The position numbers were made by a program, and so were the translations under genes. A stretch of DNA of 64,000 nt, from NCBI GenBank assembly GCA_910588645.1, contig CAJUOY010000004.1, forward strand, positions 1-64,000, read 5' to 3'. Below the pieces are notes generated by a model. That model did not search any database, had not been told where the DNA came from, and saw only the letters and a list, made by a program, of their open reading frames with translations. Position 1 is the stretch's first letter; each line of letters opens with the position of its first letter. Below are positions 33,282 through 42,192 of this stretch, piece after piece. The DNA is from an uncultured Christensenellaceae bacterium. Lineage in GTDB: Bacteria; Bacillota; Clostridia; Christensenellales; Borkfalkiaceae.

Positions 33282-33310
33282 CTTTAAGTAATTTATTAAT
33301 GAGGTTTGAT

Positions 33311-33604
33311 ATGTTATCTAATTTGCTTGCTTTAAACGAAGCACAATGGGTTGTATATTGGATAGGTATGATTACCTGCCTTGTGTTGATTTTCATTGCG
33401 GCGCTTGTCGCTATTTTCCTCGTACTTTTCCAGAAGAGCAATTCGGACGGTATTCAGGGTATCACCGCTTCTAGCGAAACTTTCTTCGGCAAAAACAGAG
33501 GGCGTTCGATAGAGAGCAAACTTAAAAAATGGTCATGGATCGTTTTGGCGGTTATCGGCGTGCTTTCGATTGCGGCATACGTTATTCAGATTGCAACTCT
33601 CTGA
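33311..33604 (+). CDS. secG: Preprotein translocase subunit SecG
   Basis: A 97-residue membrane protein with two helices (about 12-38 and 74-95) and the SecG loop pattern LVLFQKSNSDGIQGITASSETFFGKNRGRS. Part of the SecYEG channel. ATG 33311 follows GAGGT; an earlier in-frame ATG at 33272 lies on the promoter. Followed by rnr and smpB, the standard Firmicute order. Confidence 0.93.
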   Translation: MLSNLLALNEAQWVVYWIGMITCLVLIFIAALVAIFLVLFQKSNSDGIQGITASSETFFGKNRGRSIESKLKKWSWIVLAVIGVLSIAAYVIQIATL

Positions 33605-33623
33605 TAAAAATAAGGAAACACAC

Positions 33624-33655
33624 AAGCGGCTTTTACTAAAGCCGCTTTTATTTTG
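33624..33655 (+). terminator. Terminator between secG and rnr
   Basis: AAGCGGC (33624-33630) pairs with GCCGCTT (33641-33647), followed by TTATTTT. It ends less than 10 bases before the rnr start, so rnr transcription depends on read-through or on a start inside this region. Confidence 0.75.
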
Positions 33656-33661
33656 GAATAT

Positions 33662-35587
33662 ATGAGTTATTTAAAACACAGAAACAAAAAAAATTTAAAA
33701 GATAAAACTTACACCGGCACCGTTCAGGGTACCGAACGCGGGTTTGTATTCATATTGCCCGACGAGGACGTCGGACACGATTTTTTCGTACCGAGAAAAT
33801 CCATAAACGGCGCGTATCACGGAGATAAGGTTCTGTTCGGACACGTGCGCGGCACGGACGACGAGGGTTACGTTTTAAAAATAATCGAACGCGGCAATCC
33901 GAGAATTGTTGGAACTTTTATCAGGGACAGGCGTTTGAATTACGTATACCCCGACAATCACAGATTGCCGAAAGTATTTATTCCGCAAAATTTAGCAATG
34001 AACGCAAAAAACGGCGACAAGGTCGTCTCCATTGTCACAGCCTATCCCAAGGGCAAGGCTCCCGAAGGTAAGATAGCGGAAATATTGGGTAAAGAGGGCG
34101 ATTTCGAGGCCGAGGAATTATCCATAATACGCTCTTACGGGCTTGAAGAGGAATTTCCCGAACCCGTTGCCGCAGAGGCGAAAAAAGTTTCAAAGATAAA
34201 AATAAGCCCCGAAGGCGTAAAAGATTTAAGAGACCTTAACGTAATTACAATCGACGGCGAGGACACGCGCGACATAGACGATGGAATTTCCATAAAGTTT
34301 GACGGCGCAAACTATATACTCGGGGTACACATAGCGGACGTCGGCAGATACGTATTACCCCGCTCCGCTTTGGATAAAAACGCGTACGAGCGCGGAACAA
34401 GCGTCTACTTCCCCGACAGGGTTCTCCCTATGCTCCCCAAGGAATTGAGCAACGGCGCGTGTTCCTTGAACGAGGGCGAAGACAGATACGCGATGTCCTG
34501 CATTATGACTATCGACGGCGACGGGCGCAGAAAAAACTGCGAAATTTGCGAGAGCATTATTCAAAGCAAACACCGTATGACATATAACGAGGTAACGGCT
34601 ATACTCGGCGGAGACAGGCAGCTTTCCGAAAAGTACGCCGACGTTGCGGACGATATAAAAATTATGGAAAAGCTGTGCCTTATTCTCGAAAGCAGACGGG
34701 AACGCCGCGGCGCGGTCACGCTTGACGTTAAGGAAGCGCACATCTACGTAAACGACAGCGGCGAAATAGTGATACCCGATGCCGAGCGCACGATTTCACA
34801 GCGAGTAATAGAACAATTTATGGTTTCAGCCAACGAAGCCGTCGCGGAATTTTTGTTAAAGCGCAACGCCCCCTGCCTCTACCGCATTCACGAAAGCCCT
34901 TCTCCCGAAAAAACAGGTAACTTTTTCTCGTTTTTGAGAGATCTTGGGGTTAAACCTCAGACGATAAACGAGAGCCCCGAACCGAGAGACTTTCAAAAGA
35001 TATTAAAGGACTGCGAGGACAAGCCCTACTATTCTATAGTCAACAAGGTTATGCTTCGCTCTATGCAGAAAGCCCGCTATTCGGAAGAAAACGCAGGACA
35101 CTTCGGACTGGCTTCCGACTGTTACTGTCATTTCACTTCGCCCATAAGGAGATACCCCGATCTGTTCGTACACAGAAGTCTCAAAGAGTTACTGCACGGA
35201 GGAAATCCTTCAAAGCTGTACAATAAGATCGCGCACGAGGCGGGCGACGACTGTTCTCAGAGAGAGCGTTTAGCCGACGAATGCGAGCGCAAAGTAGACG
35301 ATCTTTACAAACTTGCGTATATGTCCGAAAGACTGGGCGAGGAATACGACGCGGTCATATCCGGCGTAACTGCTTTCGGAATTTTCTGCGAACTTGAAAA
35401 CACTATCGAAGGACTTATTCCGATAGAGGACTTGCCCGAGGACGAATACGTCTATTACGAAAACAAGTTTCTTTTAAAAGGCAACAAGCGCGACTTCCGT
35501 CTGGGAGAAAAACTGCGCGTTAAAGTTGCCGACTGCGACCTTGGAAGACTTAGGGTATTCTTTAAACTTTGCGATAAGGTCTTTTAA
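33662..35587 (+). CDS. rnr: Ribonuclease R
   Basis: About 641 residues. A 3'-5' exoribonuclease that degrades structured RNA and works with SmpB in trans-translation. Cold-shock domains at about 15-150, the RNB catalytic domain with TIDGEDTRDIDDG (metal Asp cluster) and HESPSPEK, and a C-terminal S1 domain (SGVTAFGIFCELENTIEGLIP). Shorter than E. coli RNase R, typical for Clostridia without the basic tail. ATG 33662 or TTG 33653 are possible starts; neither has a Shine-Dalgarno site. Confidence 0.95.
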   Translation: MSYLKHRNKKNLKDKTYTGTVQGTERGFVFILPDEDVGHDFFVPRKSINGAYHGDKVLFGHVRGTDDEGYVLKIIERGNPRIVGTFIRDRRLNYVYPDNHRLPKVFIPQNLAMNAKNGDKVVSIVTAYPKGKAPEGKIAEILGKEGDFEAEELSIIRSYGLEEEFPEPVAAEAKKVSKIKISPEGVKDLRDLNVITIDGEDTRDIDDGISIKFDGANYILGVHIADVGRYVLPRSALDKNAYERGTSVYFPDRVLPMLPKELSNGACSLNEGEDRYAMSCIMTIDGDGRRKNCEICESIIQSKHRMTYNEVTAILGGDRQLSEKYADVADDIKIMEKLCLILESRRERRGAVTLDVKEAHIYVNDSGEIVIPDAERTISQRVIEQFMVSANEAVAEFLLKRNAPCLYRIHESPSPEKTGNFFSFLRDLGVKPQTINESPEPRDFQKILKDCEDKPYYSIVNKVMLRSMQKARYSEENAGHFGLASDCYCHFTSPIRRYPDLFVHRSLKELLHGGNPSKLYNKIAHEAGDDCSQRERLADECERKVDDLYKLAYMSERLGEEYDAVISGVTAFGIFCELENTIEGLIPIEDLPEDEYVYYENKFLLKGNKRDFRLGEKLRVKVADCDLGRLRVFFKLCDKVF

Positions 35588-35591
35588 ATAT

Positions 35592-35620
35592 TTGCAAACC
35601 GAACTTAATGAGAGTATAAT
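35592..35620 (+). promoter_or_regulatory. Promoter giving leaderless smpB mRNA
   Basis: TTGCAA (35592-35597) and TATAAT (35615-35620), 17 bases apart. The GTG start at 35627 lies six bases after the -10 box, with no Shine-Dalgarno site. Confidence 0.7.
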
Positions 35621-35626
35621 AAAAAA

Positions 35627-36076
35627 GTGAAACAAATCGCATACAACAAGTACGCCCTATACGAATATTTCGTACTGGAAAAATACGAGGCGGGAATAGT
35701 TTTGGAAGGAGCCGAGGTAAAACAGCTAAGGGCGGGCAACTGCAATTTAAAGGACAGTTTTTGTCTTTTGCGAAGCGGGCGCCTGACGCTTAAAAACCTG
35801 CACATACCCGTCTACGACAAGGCGGGAGCGTTCAGCACTAAGGACAGTAAACGCGACAGACAGCTGTTGATGCATAAGCGTGAACTCGACAAACTGGCAG
35901 GCAAGATAAACGAAAAGGGGTATGCCCTTATTCCTCTCGCCCTCTATTTTTCGGGCAGCCTTATAAAAGTGGAAGTCGCCCTATGCAAGGGCAAGCAGAC
36001 TTTCGACAAAAAGCATACGATTGCGGAACGCGACCGCAAGAGAGATCTTGACAGACAAATTAAAAATTATAAATAA
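35627..36076 (+). CDS. smpB: SsrA-binding protein SmpB
   Basis: A 149-residue OB-fold protein that binds tmRNA in ribosome rescue. Seen: YEAGIVLEGAEVKQLRAGNCNLKDSF, the internal KGKQTFDKKHTIAERD and the basic C-terminal tail. GTG start. No tmRNA gene follows; only 18 bases separate it from metY. Confidence 0.97.
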   Translation: MKQIAYNKYALYEYFVLEKYEAGIVLEGAEVKQLRAGNCNLKDSFCLLRSGRLTLKNLHIPVYDKAGAFSTKDSKRDRQLLMHKRELDKLAGKINEKGYALIPLALYFSGSLIKVEVALCKGKQTFDKKHTIAERDRKRDLDRQIKNYK

Positions 36077-36094
36077 TATCAGAGGATAAACTAT

Positions 36095-37363
36095 ATGAAT
36101 TACAAAATCGATACCCTATGCGTACAGGCGGGATATTCTCCCAAATCGGGCGAAGCAAGAATACCGCCAATTTCACAGTCAACGACTTATTTTTATCCCA
36201 AAACCAAGGAAATGGCCGATCTGTTCGATCTCAAAAGCGACGGTTATTTCTACTCGCGCCTTGCAAACCCCACTGTCGCGGCGTTTGAAGGAAAGGTTGC
36301 CGCACTCGAAGACGGCGTATGCGGCATAGGCTGCGCCTCGGGAATGTCTGCAACTTCGCTTGCCGTATTTACCGTTGCCGGCGCGGGCGACAACATAGTC
36401 TCCTCTTCCGCAATTTACGGCGGCACTTACAATTTGTTTTCAACTACCCTACCCAAGCTCGGCATAGAATGCAGATTTTTCGATCCCGACGCGTCAGAGG
36501 AAGAAATTGAAAAACTCATCGACGGCAAAACTAAGATGATCTTTACGGAGACGGTCGCAAACCCCGCAATAATCGTACTCGACTTCGATAAAATTGCCCG
36601 CATATCCAAAAAGCACGGAATTTTATTCGCGGTGGACAACACACTTGCAACGCCCGTTTTGTGCCGTCCCAAGGAATGGGGCGCGCATATAGTAATTCAC
36701 TCCTCTTCGAAATACCTTGACGGACACGCCGCAGCTTTAGGCGGAGTTATCGTCGATCTCGGCAATTTCGACTACAAGGGAAACGCGCGTTACGCAAGTT
36801 TCAACGAACCCGACGAAAGTTATCACGGACTTGTTTATGCCGATCTTGCCGTACCCTTCGGCATCAAGTGCCGCGCGCAGATGATGCGCGACTTCGGAGC
36901 TATAATGAGCCCCCAAAACGGCTTTATATCATACATCGGCTCCGATACTTTGGCTCTCAGAATGGAACGTCACAGTGCAAACGCTCAAAAGGTTGCGCTT
37001 TACCTTAAAAATCACCCCAAAATCGAGTGGATCAACCACCCCTCTTTGCCCGACAACAAGTATCATAAACTGGCAATGAAATATATGCCGGACGGACAGG
37101 GCGGAATGATGAGCTTCGGCATAAAGGGAAGCGTAGAAAAATGCGCGGAATTTATGGAAGCTTTAAAATTGATCACCCAGGAAACGCACGTGGCGGACGT
37201 CAGGAGTTGCGTATTGCATCCGGCCTCCACCACTCACAGACAGTTGTCCGACGAAGATCTGAAAAAAGCGGGCGTGCCCAAAAATCTCATTCGCCTTTCA
37301 GTGGGAATCGAGAATGCCGACGACATTATAGCAGATCTCGAACAGGCGCTTAAAAACGTTTAA
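36095..37363 (+). CDS. metY: O-acetylhomoserine sulfhydrylase
   Basis: A 422-residue PLP enzyme of the Cys/Met-metabolism family. It makes homocysteine from O-acetylhomoserine and sulfide. PLP lysine in HSSSKYLDGHAAALGG; YSRLANPT and TETVANPA are family hallmarks, and the length is that of MetY rather than the shorter MetB/MetC. It is followed 14 bases later by metA, whose product it uses. Confidence 0.92.
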   Translation: MNYKIDTLCVQAGYSPKSGEARIPPISQSTTYFYPKTKEMADLFDLKSDGYFYSRLANPTVAAFEGKVAALEDGVCGIGCASGMSATSLAVFTVAGAGDNIVSSSAIYGGTYNLFSTTLPKLGIECRFFDPDASEEEIEKLIDGKTKMIFTETVANPAIIVLDFDKIARISKKHGILFAVDNTLATPVLCRPKEWGAHIVIHSSSKYLDGHAAALGGVIVDLGNFDYKGNARYASFNEPDESYHGLVYADLAVPFGIKCRAQMMRDFGAIMSPQNGFISYIGSDTLALRMERHSANAQKVALYLKNHPKIEWINHPSLPDNKYHKLAMKYMPDGQGGMMSFGIKGSVEKCAEFMEALKLITQETHVADVRSCVLHPASTTHRQLSDEDLKKAGVPKNLIRLSVGIENADDIIADLEQALKNV

Positions 37364-37377
37364 TTGAAGGAAAACTT

Positions 37378-38295
37378 ATGCCAATAGTCATAGACAAGGA
37401 TATACCGGCCTATAAGATTTTAACGGAAGAAAAAATATTCGTTATGGACAAGACCAGGGCAAAATTGCAGGATATACGCCCCATAGAGATAGCAATCCTG
37501 AATCTTATGCCAACCAAGGAGACGACGGAAACGCAGTTTATGCGCCTTTTGTCCAACTCCCCCTTGCAGGTAAACGTAACGCTTGTTCAAACTTCCACCT
37601 ATAAAGCGACGCACGTTGACAAGAGTCACCTTGATCGCTTTTACAAGACTTTCGACGAAATCAAGCACAATAAATTCGACGGTATGATAATCACGGGCGC
37701 GCCCGTGGAAAATATGCCGTTCGAAAAAGTGGCTTACTGGAAAGAACTTGAAGAAATCTTGGACTGGACCACAAAAAACGTCACCTCCACCCTATTCATT
37801 TGTTGGGGGGCACAGGCCGCCTTACACTATTTCTACGGCATAAAAAAACACCCCTTAAAAGAGAAGTGCTTCGGCATATTCGCGCACCAGCGCGTACGGG
37901 ACGGCATTGCGGAACCGCTTATGCGCGGTATCTCCGACGAGTTTCATATGCCCCATTCCAGACATACGATAATTTACGCAAAGGATATTCTGCACGTAAA
38001 CAGCCTTAAAATTTTGGCATATTCCAAAAAGGCGGGTGCATCCGTAATAAAGAGCGTTGATAACCGACAGGTATTCGTAACGGGACATATGGAATACGAC
38101 CGGGACACTCTTAAAAAGGAATACGAGCGGGACAAGTCCGCAGGACTGGATATTAAACCGCCCGTAAACTATTTTACCGACGGCTCCTATACGGACGTCA
38201 AGATGAACTGGTCGTCCACGGCAAATTTATTTTACATAAACTGGCTTAACTATTACGTATATCAGGTCACGCCTTACGACATAAACGAAGTTTAA
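37378..38295 (+). CDS. metA: Homoserine O-acetyltransferase (MetA type)
   Basis: A 305-residue MetA-family acyltransferase. The nucleophile Cys lies in LFICWGAQAALHYFYGI; His in GHMEYDRDTL completes the dyad. It starts MPIVIDKDIPAYKIL, typical of MetA, and has the NLMPTKETTETQF motif. Firmicute members usually transfer acetyl; succinyl cannot be excluded without structure. Paired with metY, it supplies homocysteine for methionine and SAM. Confidence 0.94.
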   Translation: MPIVIDKDIPAYKILTEEKIFVMDKTRAKLQDIRPIEIAILNLMPTKETTETQFMRLLSNSPLQVNVTLVQTSTYKATHVDKSHLDRFYKTFDEIKHNKFDGMIITGAPVENMPFEKVAYWKELEEILDWTTKNVTSTLFICWGAQAALHYFYGIKKHPLKEKCFGIFAHQRVRDGIAEPLMRGISDEFHMPHSRHTIIYAKDILHVNSLKILAYSKKAGASVIKSVDNRQVFVTGHMEYDRDTLKKEYERDKSAGLDIKPPVNYFTDGSYTDVKMNWSSTANLFYINWLNYYVYQVTPYDINEV

Positions 38296-38321
38296 AAGGA
38301 GCGGGAAATTCCCGCTCCTTT
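38295..38321. terminator. Bidirectional terminator between metA and the protease gene
   Basis: A 27-base near-perfect palindrome (13-bp arms AAAGGAGCGGGAA/TTCCCGCTCCTTT around one base) serves the convergent metA and protease genes. Confidence 0.85.
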
Positions 38322-38324
38322 AAT

Positions 38325-39620
38325 TTATATCTTGTCGTAATTTATAAAGTTGTCCTTTGTTAAAGTTATGGGAACTTCAACCGTTTTGCCTTCCCTGGAA
38401 ACAGTCAGCGTAACAGTATAACCCAACCTGGCCGAAAGAAGCGCGTCGTCAAGGTGATACAGTCTCGTTACGTCCATATCCTCGTAAATGTTGCCCTGGG
38501 CGTCTGTAATCTTGACGTGTCTTACGGCGTCCTCCGCAAGAAGACCGTCGCCCGCCGCGGTAACGTAAACCGTTTCGTAAATAGCCAACTTATCGTTTTC
38601 ATACTTGGTTTTACGGTTCTTTGCAGAAAACGAAGCGTTTAAATAGGCCTGTTCTACTCCCGTTTCGCCGTCGTAACCCTGCGAATGCATAAGTTCGACA
38701 AGCCGTCTTACATTGCTTGAAGGCAGGGCGTAACCCATATTGTCTATATCCTCGCTGGCCGCCTTTGCGTTTACTATCCCCGCAAGCTTGCCTTCGAGAT
38801 TGAACAGTCCGCCGCCCGAATTGCCGCCGTTTATCGCCGCATCCGTACGGATAACCCTGTAAGTCTTGATGTTCTGATTATAATCGGAAGAGGAAATATC
38901 CACGCGGATAGTTTCGCTGTCCTTACTGATAATTCCCTGCGTCGCCGCAATTCCGAGACGCTCGGGATTGCCTATGGCGTATACGGTTTCCCCGACGTAA
39001 ACGTCGTCGGCGTCGTCGAACTCGGCCGCAACCGCAGTGCCGCTCCTTAAGATCTCGCTACCTTCGACTTTCAAAAGCGCAATATCGTACGTACTCGACA
39101 CCCCGACAACCGTGGCGGGGATGGCGTAATCCCTGTCGTTGTAATCGTCGTCCTGTCCGTAAAGATACAGATAAATTTCGTCTGAGACGTAACTATTGAC
39201 AGCTGTATCGTTGTAAACTACGTGACAGTTTGTAACGACGTATGCGTCGCCATTTTCCTTGTCAAGCTCGGTAATCACACCCGAACCGAAAGACGCGACC
39301 GATTTTTTTATCGGCCTGCCGAACAGGTCGTAACTCACCGTTTCGAAACAGGCCACTACCGATACGCCCGACATAAGCGAACGGTTGATCGCTCCTTGGA
39401 GCGCAAATGCCTGTGTATCGGTATAGCTGAGATATTTTTTCAGAAACTCGTCTATGGTAAGATCGGGATCCTGACTCTTTGCCAGTTCGTAAAACTCGTA
39501 AGCTGAGGCGTTTTTGCCGTCAAGCCCCTTAATGTCCACACCGGAGACATTCACGCAGCCGCCCATAAATGCGGCAGAAGCAATAATGACCGAAATCAAA
39601 GCAACGATAATTTTTTTCAT
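38325..39620 (-). CDS. HtrA-like trypsin-type serine protease, lipoprotein
   Basis: A 431-residue protein. The signal peptide ends with FMGGC (Cys22), so it should be membrane-tethered outside. The protease domain (about 80-315) carries His133 in VTNCHVV, Asp179 in TYDIALLK and Ser268 in GGNSGGGL. There is no PDZ domain; instead a ~110-residue C-terminal beta-rich domain. An extra ~60-residue N-terminal helix region precedes the protease. Likely role: extracytoplasmic protein quality control or processing. Confidence 0.88.
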   Translation of the reverse strand: MKKIIVALISVIIASAAFMGGCVNVSGVDIKGLDGKNASAYEFYELAKSQDPDLTIDEFLKKYLSYTDTQAFALQGAINRSLMSGVSVVACFETVSYDLFGRPIKKSVASFGSGVITELDKENGDAYVVTNCHVVYNDTAVNSYVSDEIYLYLYGQDDDYNDRDYAIPATVVGVSSTYDIALLKVEGSEILRSGTAVAAEFDDADDVYVGETVYAIGNPERLGIAATQGIISKDSETIRVDISSSDYNQNIKTYRVIRTDAAINGGNSGGGLFNLEGKLAGIVNAKAASEDIDNMGYALPSSNVRRLVELMHSQGYDGETGVEQAYLNASFSAKNRKTKYENDKLAIYETVYVTAAGDGLLAEDAVRHVKITDAQGNIYEDMDVTRLYHLDDALLSARLGYTVTLTVSREGKTVEVPITLTKDNFINYDKI

Positions 39621-39643
39621 AGTTGTCCGTTAAGAAATATTTA

Positions 39644-40858
39644 TTAAAGTTGTACTCCGTTTTTTATCAATAATTCGCGGGCGGTATCCACACTGTCGGG
39701 CCCGGTCGCATTTTTGACGGGAGCAAACTCCTTTTCCCTGTCGACTTCGAAAGCGAGACAACTGCCCATAAGCTTAACCATATCCACGACAAGCGTTTCA
39801 AGCTTATAGCCGCAGGGCTCCTGAGGGATTACCCTTTCGCCGTCCTCCATATGGGGAATGGCTTTTTCCGCAAAATGATAGGGAAGCTTGCCGACAAGCG
39901 TTCCGTTTAGGTCGTGAATATTGAAAAGATAGTTGAGCGTTACGCCGTAGCGATACACAAGCTCTCCCTTTCTTGTCTTATTTTTTAATTTATCGGGCAT
40001 TTCATAGTACTCGATAATAGAAGGTTTTCCGTCTTCGTTGCATAAAACGCCGACTTTTTCGTCGGGATTGGCCTTTTTTACCACCTTTGCGCCGCAACGG
40101 CAACGTTTCAAAACGGTTGCGCCGATAAAAATGGGATCGCATATACGCTGTAGTACGTTATCGACCGAGTAGACGTTAAGCCACTCTATATTGTCTCTTT
40201 CGAGAATACGCGCAAGTCCGCTGTTTACAAGCGACGAGTACCAGCCGCCGTTACCGTTGGGAGCGAGCGACACGCGGTGTTTCCTGTCAAGAAAGACTTT
40301 TCCGTTTTTATCGCAAGTGGGCGCGACGTCCTGAATGTAGAAATGTATTCTGTCGCGCGGATAACCGAAATAATTGTTTTCTTCGAAGAACTTTACCGTC
40401 TGATCGTTGTTCTGACGGCTTGTCATAATAAATATATGAAAGTGCCTGCCGGTAATTGCGTTTACTTCGGCGATATTATTCATCTGCTGTTCGAAAATGG
40501 ACAATTTGCGGTTTATACCGATATTGTACATTCCCTTGGGCCCAGAAAAACCGAGGCGCGAGCCCTGGCCGCCCGCCAGCAATACCGCCGCCACTTTTCC
40601 TTGCGAAAGAAAGTCGAGCCCGACGCTTTCAAACTGAGAGTATCTCCTCTTAATATCCTCCGCGGTGACCGCGCTTATCGGGGAAAGCTTACCGCGTTTT
40701 TTTTGCTCTAAGGATAAATTCGCCACTGCGGAAAAATTGGTATGATCTATATCTTCCAACAGAATGCGCCGTTCCTCTTCGTTAAGTTCCCCGTAATATT
40801 TCAAAAGATGTTCCTGTCCCCGTTGTTCGAGGTACGATAACGTTCTTTCGTAATCCAT
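39644..40858 (-). CDS. UDP-sugar pyrophosphorylase (UDPGP/UAP1 type)
   Basis: A 404-residue nucleotidyltransferase of the eukaryote-like UDPGP family. The signature LLAGGQGSRLGFSGPKGMYNIG binds UTP; IFIMTSRQND and the APNGNGGWYSSLV segment follow family order. It makes UDP-N-acetylglucosamine, UDP-galactose or UDP-glucose; the exact sugar is not fixed by sequence. It differs from the bacterial GalU/GlmU types. SD-like AGGGGAT lies upstream of the ATG. Confidence 0.88.
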   Translation of the reverse strand: MDYERTLSYLEQRGQEHLLKYYGELNEEERRILLEDIDHTNFSAVANLSLEQKKRGKLSPISAVTAEDIKRRYSQFESVGLDFLSQGKVAAVLLAGGQGSRLGFSGPKGMYNIGINRKLSIFEQQMNNIAEVNAITGRHFHIFIMTSRQNNDQTVKFFEENNYFGYPRDRIHFYIQDVAPTCDKNGKVFLDRKHRVSLAPNGNGGWYSSLVNSGLARILERDNIEWLNVYSVDNVLQRICDPIFIGATVLKRCRCGAKVVKKANPDEKVGVLCNEDGKPSIIEYYEMPDKLKNKTRKGELVYRYGVTLNYLFNIHDLNGTLVGKLPYHFAEKAIPHMEDGERVIPQEPCGYKLETLVVDMVKLMGSCLAFEVDREKEFAPVKNATGPDSVDTARELLIKNGVQL

Positions 40859-41046
40859 TTTAATTTATTTTATCCCCTGAAAGTGATGATTTAATGTAAA
40901 CCGTATTAAAATTTACATAATTATTATATAATATGTGTGAAAATAAGTCAATATATTTGTTAAAAATGCCCCTAAGGTATTGAAAACGCAAAAAAAATGG
41001 TTTATAATATTATAGTGAAAGCAATAAAAATAAGGAGGATTAATTT

Positions 41047-41544
41047 ATGTTTTGTACGGAATGCGGAGAAAAACTGACGCTGATGTTTAACAGCGGAGAG
41101 GGTTTGGTACCGTACTGCAAAAACTGCGGAGCATACAGATTTGCGCAGTTTGCCACCGCTGTCAGTATGGTGGTCACAAACAGAACCAAGGATAAAATTT
41201 TGCTTGCGAGACACAAAGGGCACGAAGATTATATTCTTTTTGCCGGATACGTAAAAAAGGGAGAAACTGCGGAAAAAGCAGTGACAAGGGAATTTAAGGA
41301 AGAAACGAAACTCAATGTCGTCAAATTCAAGTACCTCTCCTCCCGTTACCACGAGCCCAAAAACGTGCTTATGCTCGGTTACCTTGTAATGGCGGAAGAC
41401 GGCGAACCCGTTCTCGACGAAAAGGAAATCGAGGAAGTAAAATGGTTTGCGCCCGACGAGGCCCTGTCAATGATAAAACAGGATTATCAGACGGCTGAAA
41501 CCTTTTTAAAATCGGCTTTAAACGAATTGAAAAATTTTAAATAA
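41047..41544 (+). CDS. NUDIX hydrolase with zinc ribbon
   Basis: A 165-residue protein. The N-terminal Zn ribbon has CTEC (3-6) and CKNC (about 24-27). The NUDIX box is GYVKKGETAEKAVTREFKEET (one residue position beyond the standard spacing is normal). The order resembles the Zn-plus-NUDIX half of NADH pyrophosphatase NudC, but the SQPWPFPxS motif is not seen, so the substrate is open. GGAGG precedes the ATG; LemA follows 12 bases later. Confidence 0.85.
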   Translation: MFCTECGEKLTLMFNSGEGLVPYCKNCGAYRFAQFATAVSMVVTNRTKDKILLARHKGHEDYILFAGYVKKGETAEKAVTREFKEETKLNVVKFKYLSSRYHEPKNVLMLGYLVMAEDGEPVLDEKEIEEVKWFAPDEALSMIKQDYQTAETFLKSALNELKNFK

Positions 41545-41556
41545 GAGGTTATAAAA

Positions 41557-42141
41557 ATGAGATTACTTATTTCAATCGGCGGATACGTCGCAATCGGCGT
41601 TGCCGCAGTAGTCGTGCTTGCCCTCATTATCTGGGCGATAAGCGCCTACAACAAGATCGTTTCCCTGCGCGTGCAGTGCGACGACGGATTTTCGACGATA
41701 GACGTATTTCTTAAAAAGAGATTCGATCTGTTGCCCAACCTTGTGGAAACGGTAAAAGGCTATGCAAAACACGAGAGCGAAACTTTGGAAAAAGTAATTG
41801 CCGCTCGTTCACAGCTTGCAAACGCCACGACCGCAGACGAAAAAGTTGCGGCGGACAATGCAATGACTCAGGCGGTACGCAGCCTAAATATGGTTGTGGA
41901 AAGATATCCCGAGCTCAAGGCAAACACAAACTTCCTCGATCTCCAGAATCAGTTGAAAGGCATCGAAACAGAGCTTTCGCAGGCAAGACGTTACTACAAC
42001 GCAACCGTTCGCGTATACAACGTGAAGATCCAGTCCTTCCCCTCCCTTATCATCGCCAAGATGATGAAAGCAAAGGCAAGAACTATGTTCACGCTCGAGG
42101 ACGCGCCCGAGGAAAGACAGAACGTTAAAGTACAGTTTTAA
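41557..42141 (+). CDS. lemA: LemA family protein
   Basis: A 194-residue protein: one N-terminal membrane helix (about 8-30), then the LemA helical bundle with YNKIVSLRVQCDDGFSTIDVFLKKRFDLLPNLVE-type pattern and LNMVVERYPELKAN. Length and motifs are standard. The function of LemA is poorly known. It is paired with a DUF2207 membrane protein, a common combination. Confidence 0.94.
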   Translation: MRLLISIGGYVAIGVAAVVVLALIIWAISAYNKIVSLRVQCDDGFSTIDVFLKKRFDLLPNLVETVKGYAKHESETLEKVIAARSQLANATTADEKVAADNAMTQAVRSLNMVVERYPELKANTNFLDLQNQLKGIETELSQARRYYNATVRVYNVKIQSFPSLIIAKMMKAKARTMFTLEDAPEERQNVKVQF

Positions 42142-42151
42142 TTAAAAATAT

Positions 42152-42183
42152 TAATGCGGCGGTGCATTTTTGCACCGCCGTTT
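42152..42183 (+). terminator. Hairpin between lemA and the DUF2207 gene
   Basis: GCGGCGGTGCA and TGCACCGCCG form a strong stem around TTTT, followed by TTTAAGGG. It ends directly before the Shine-Dalgarno site, so it likely attenuates expression of the next gene. Confidence 0.55.
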
Positions 42184-42192
42184 AAGGGAATT

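Noticed and set aside
36077..36094. tmRNA gene after smpB
   Set aside because: Only 18 bases separate smpB and metY.
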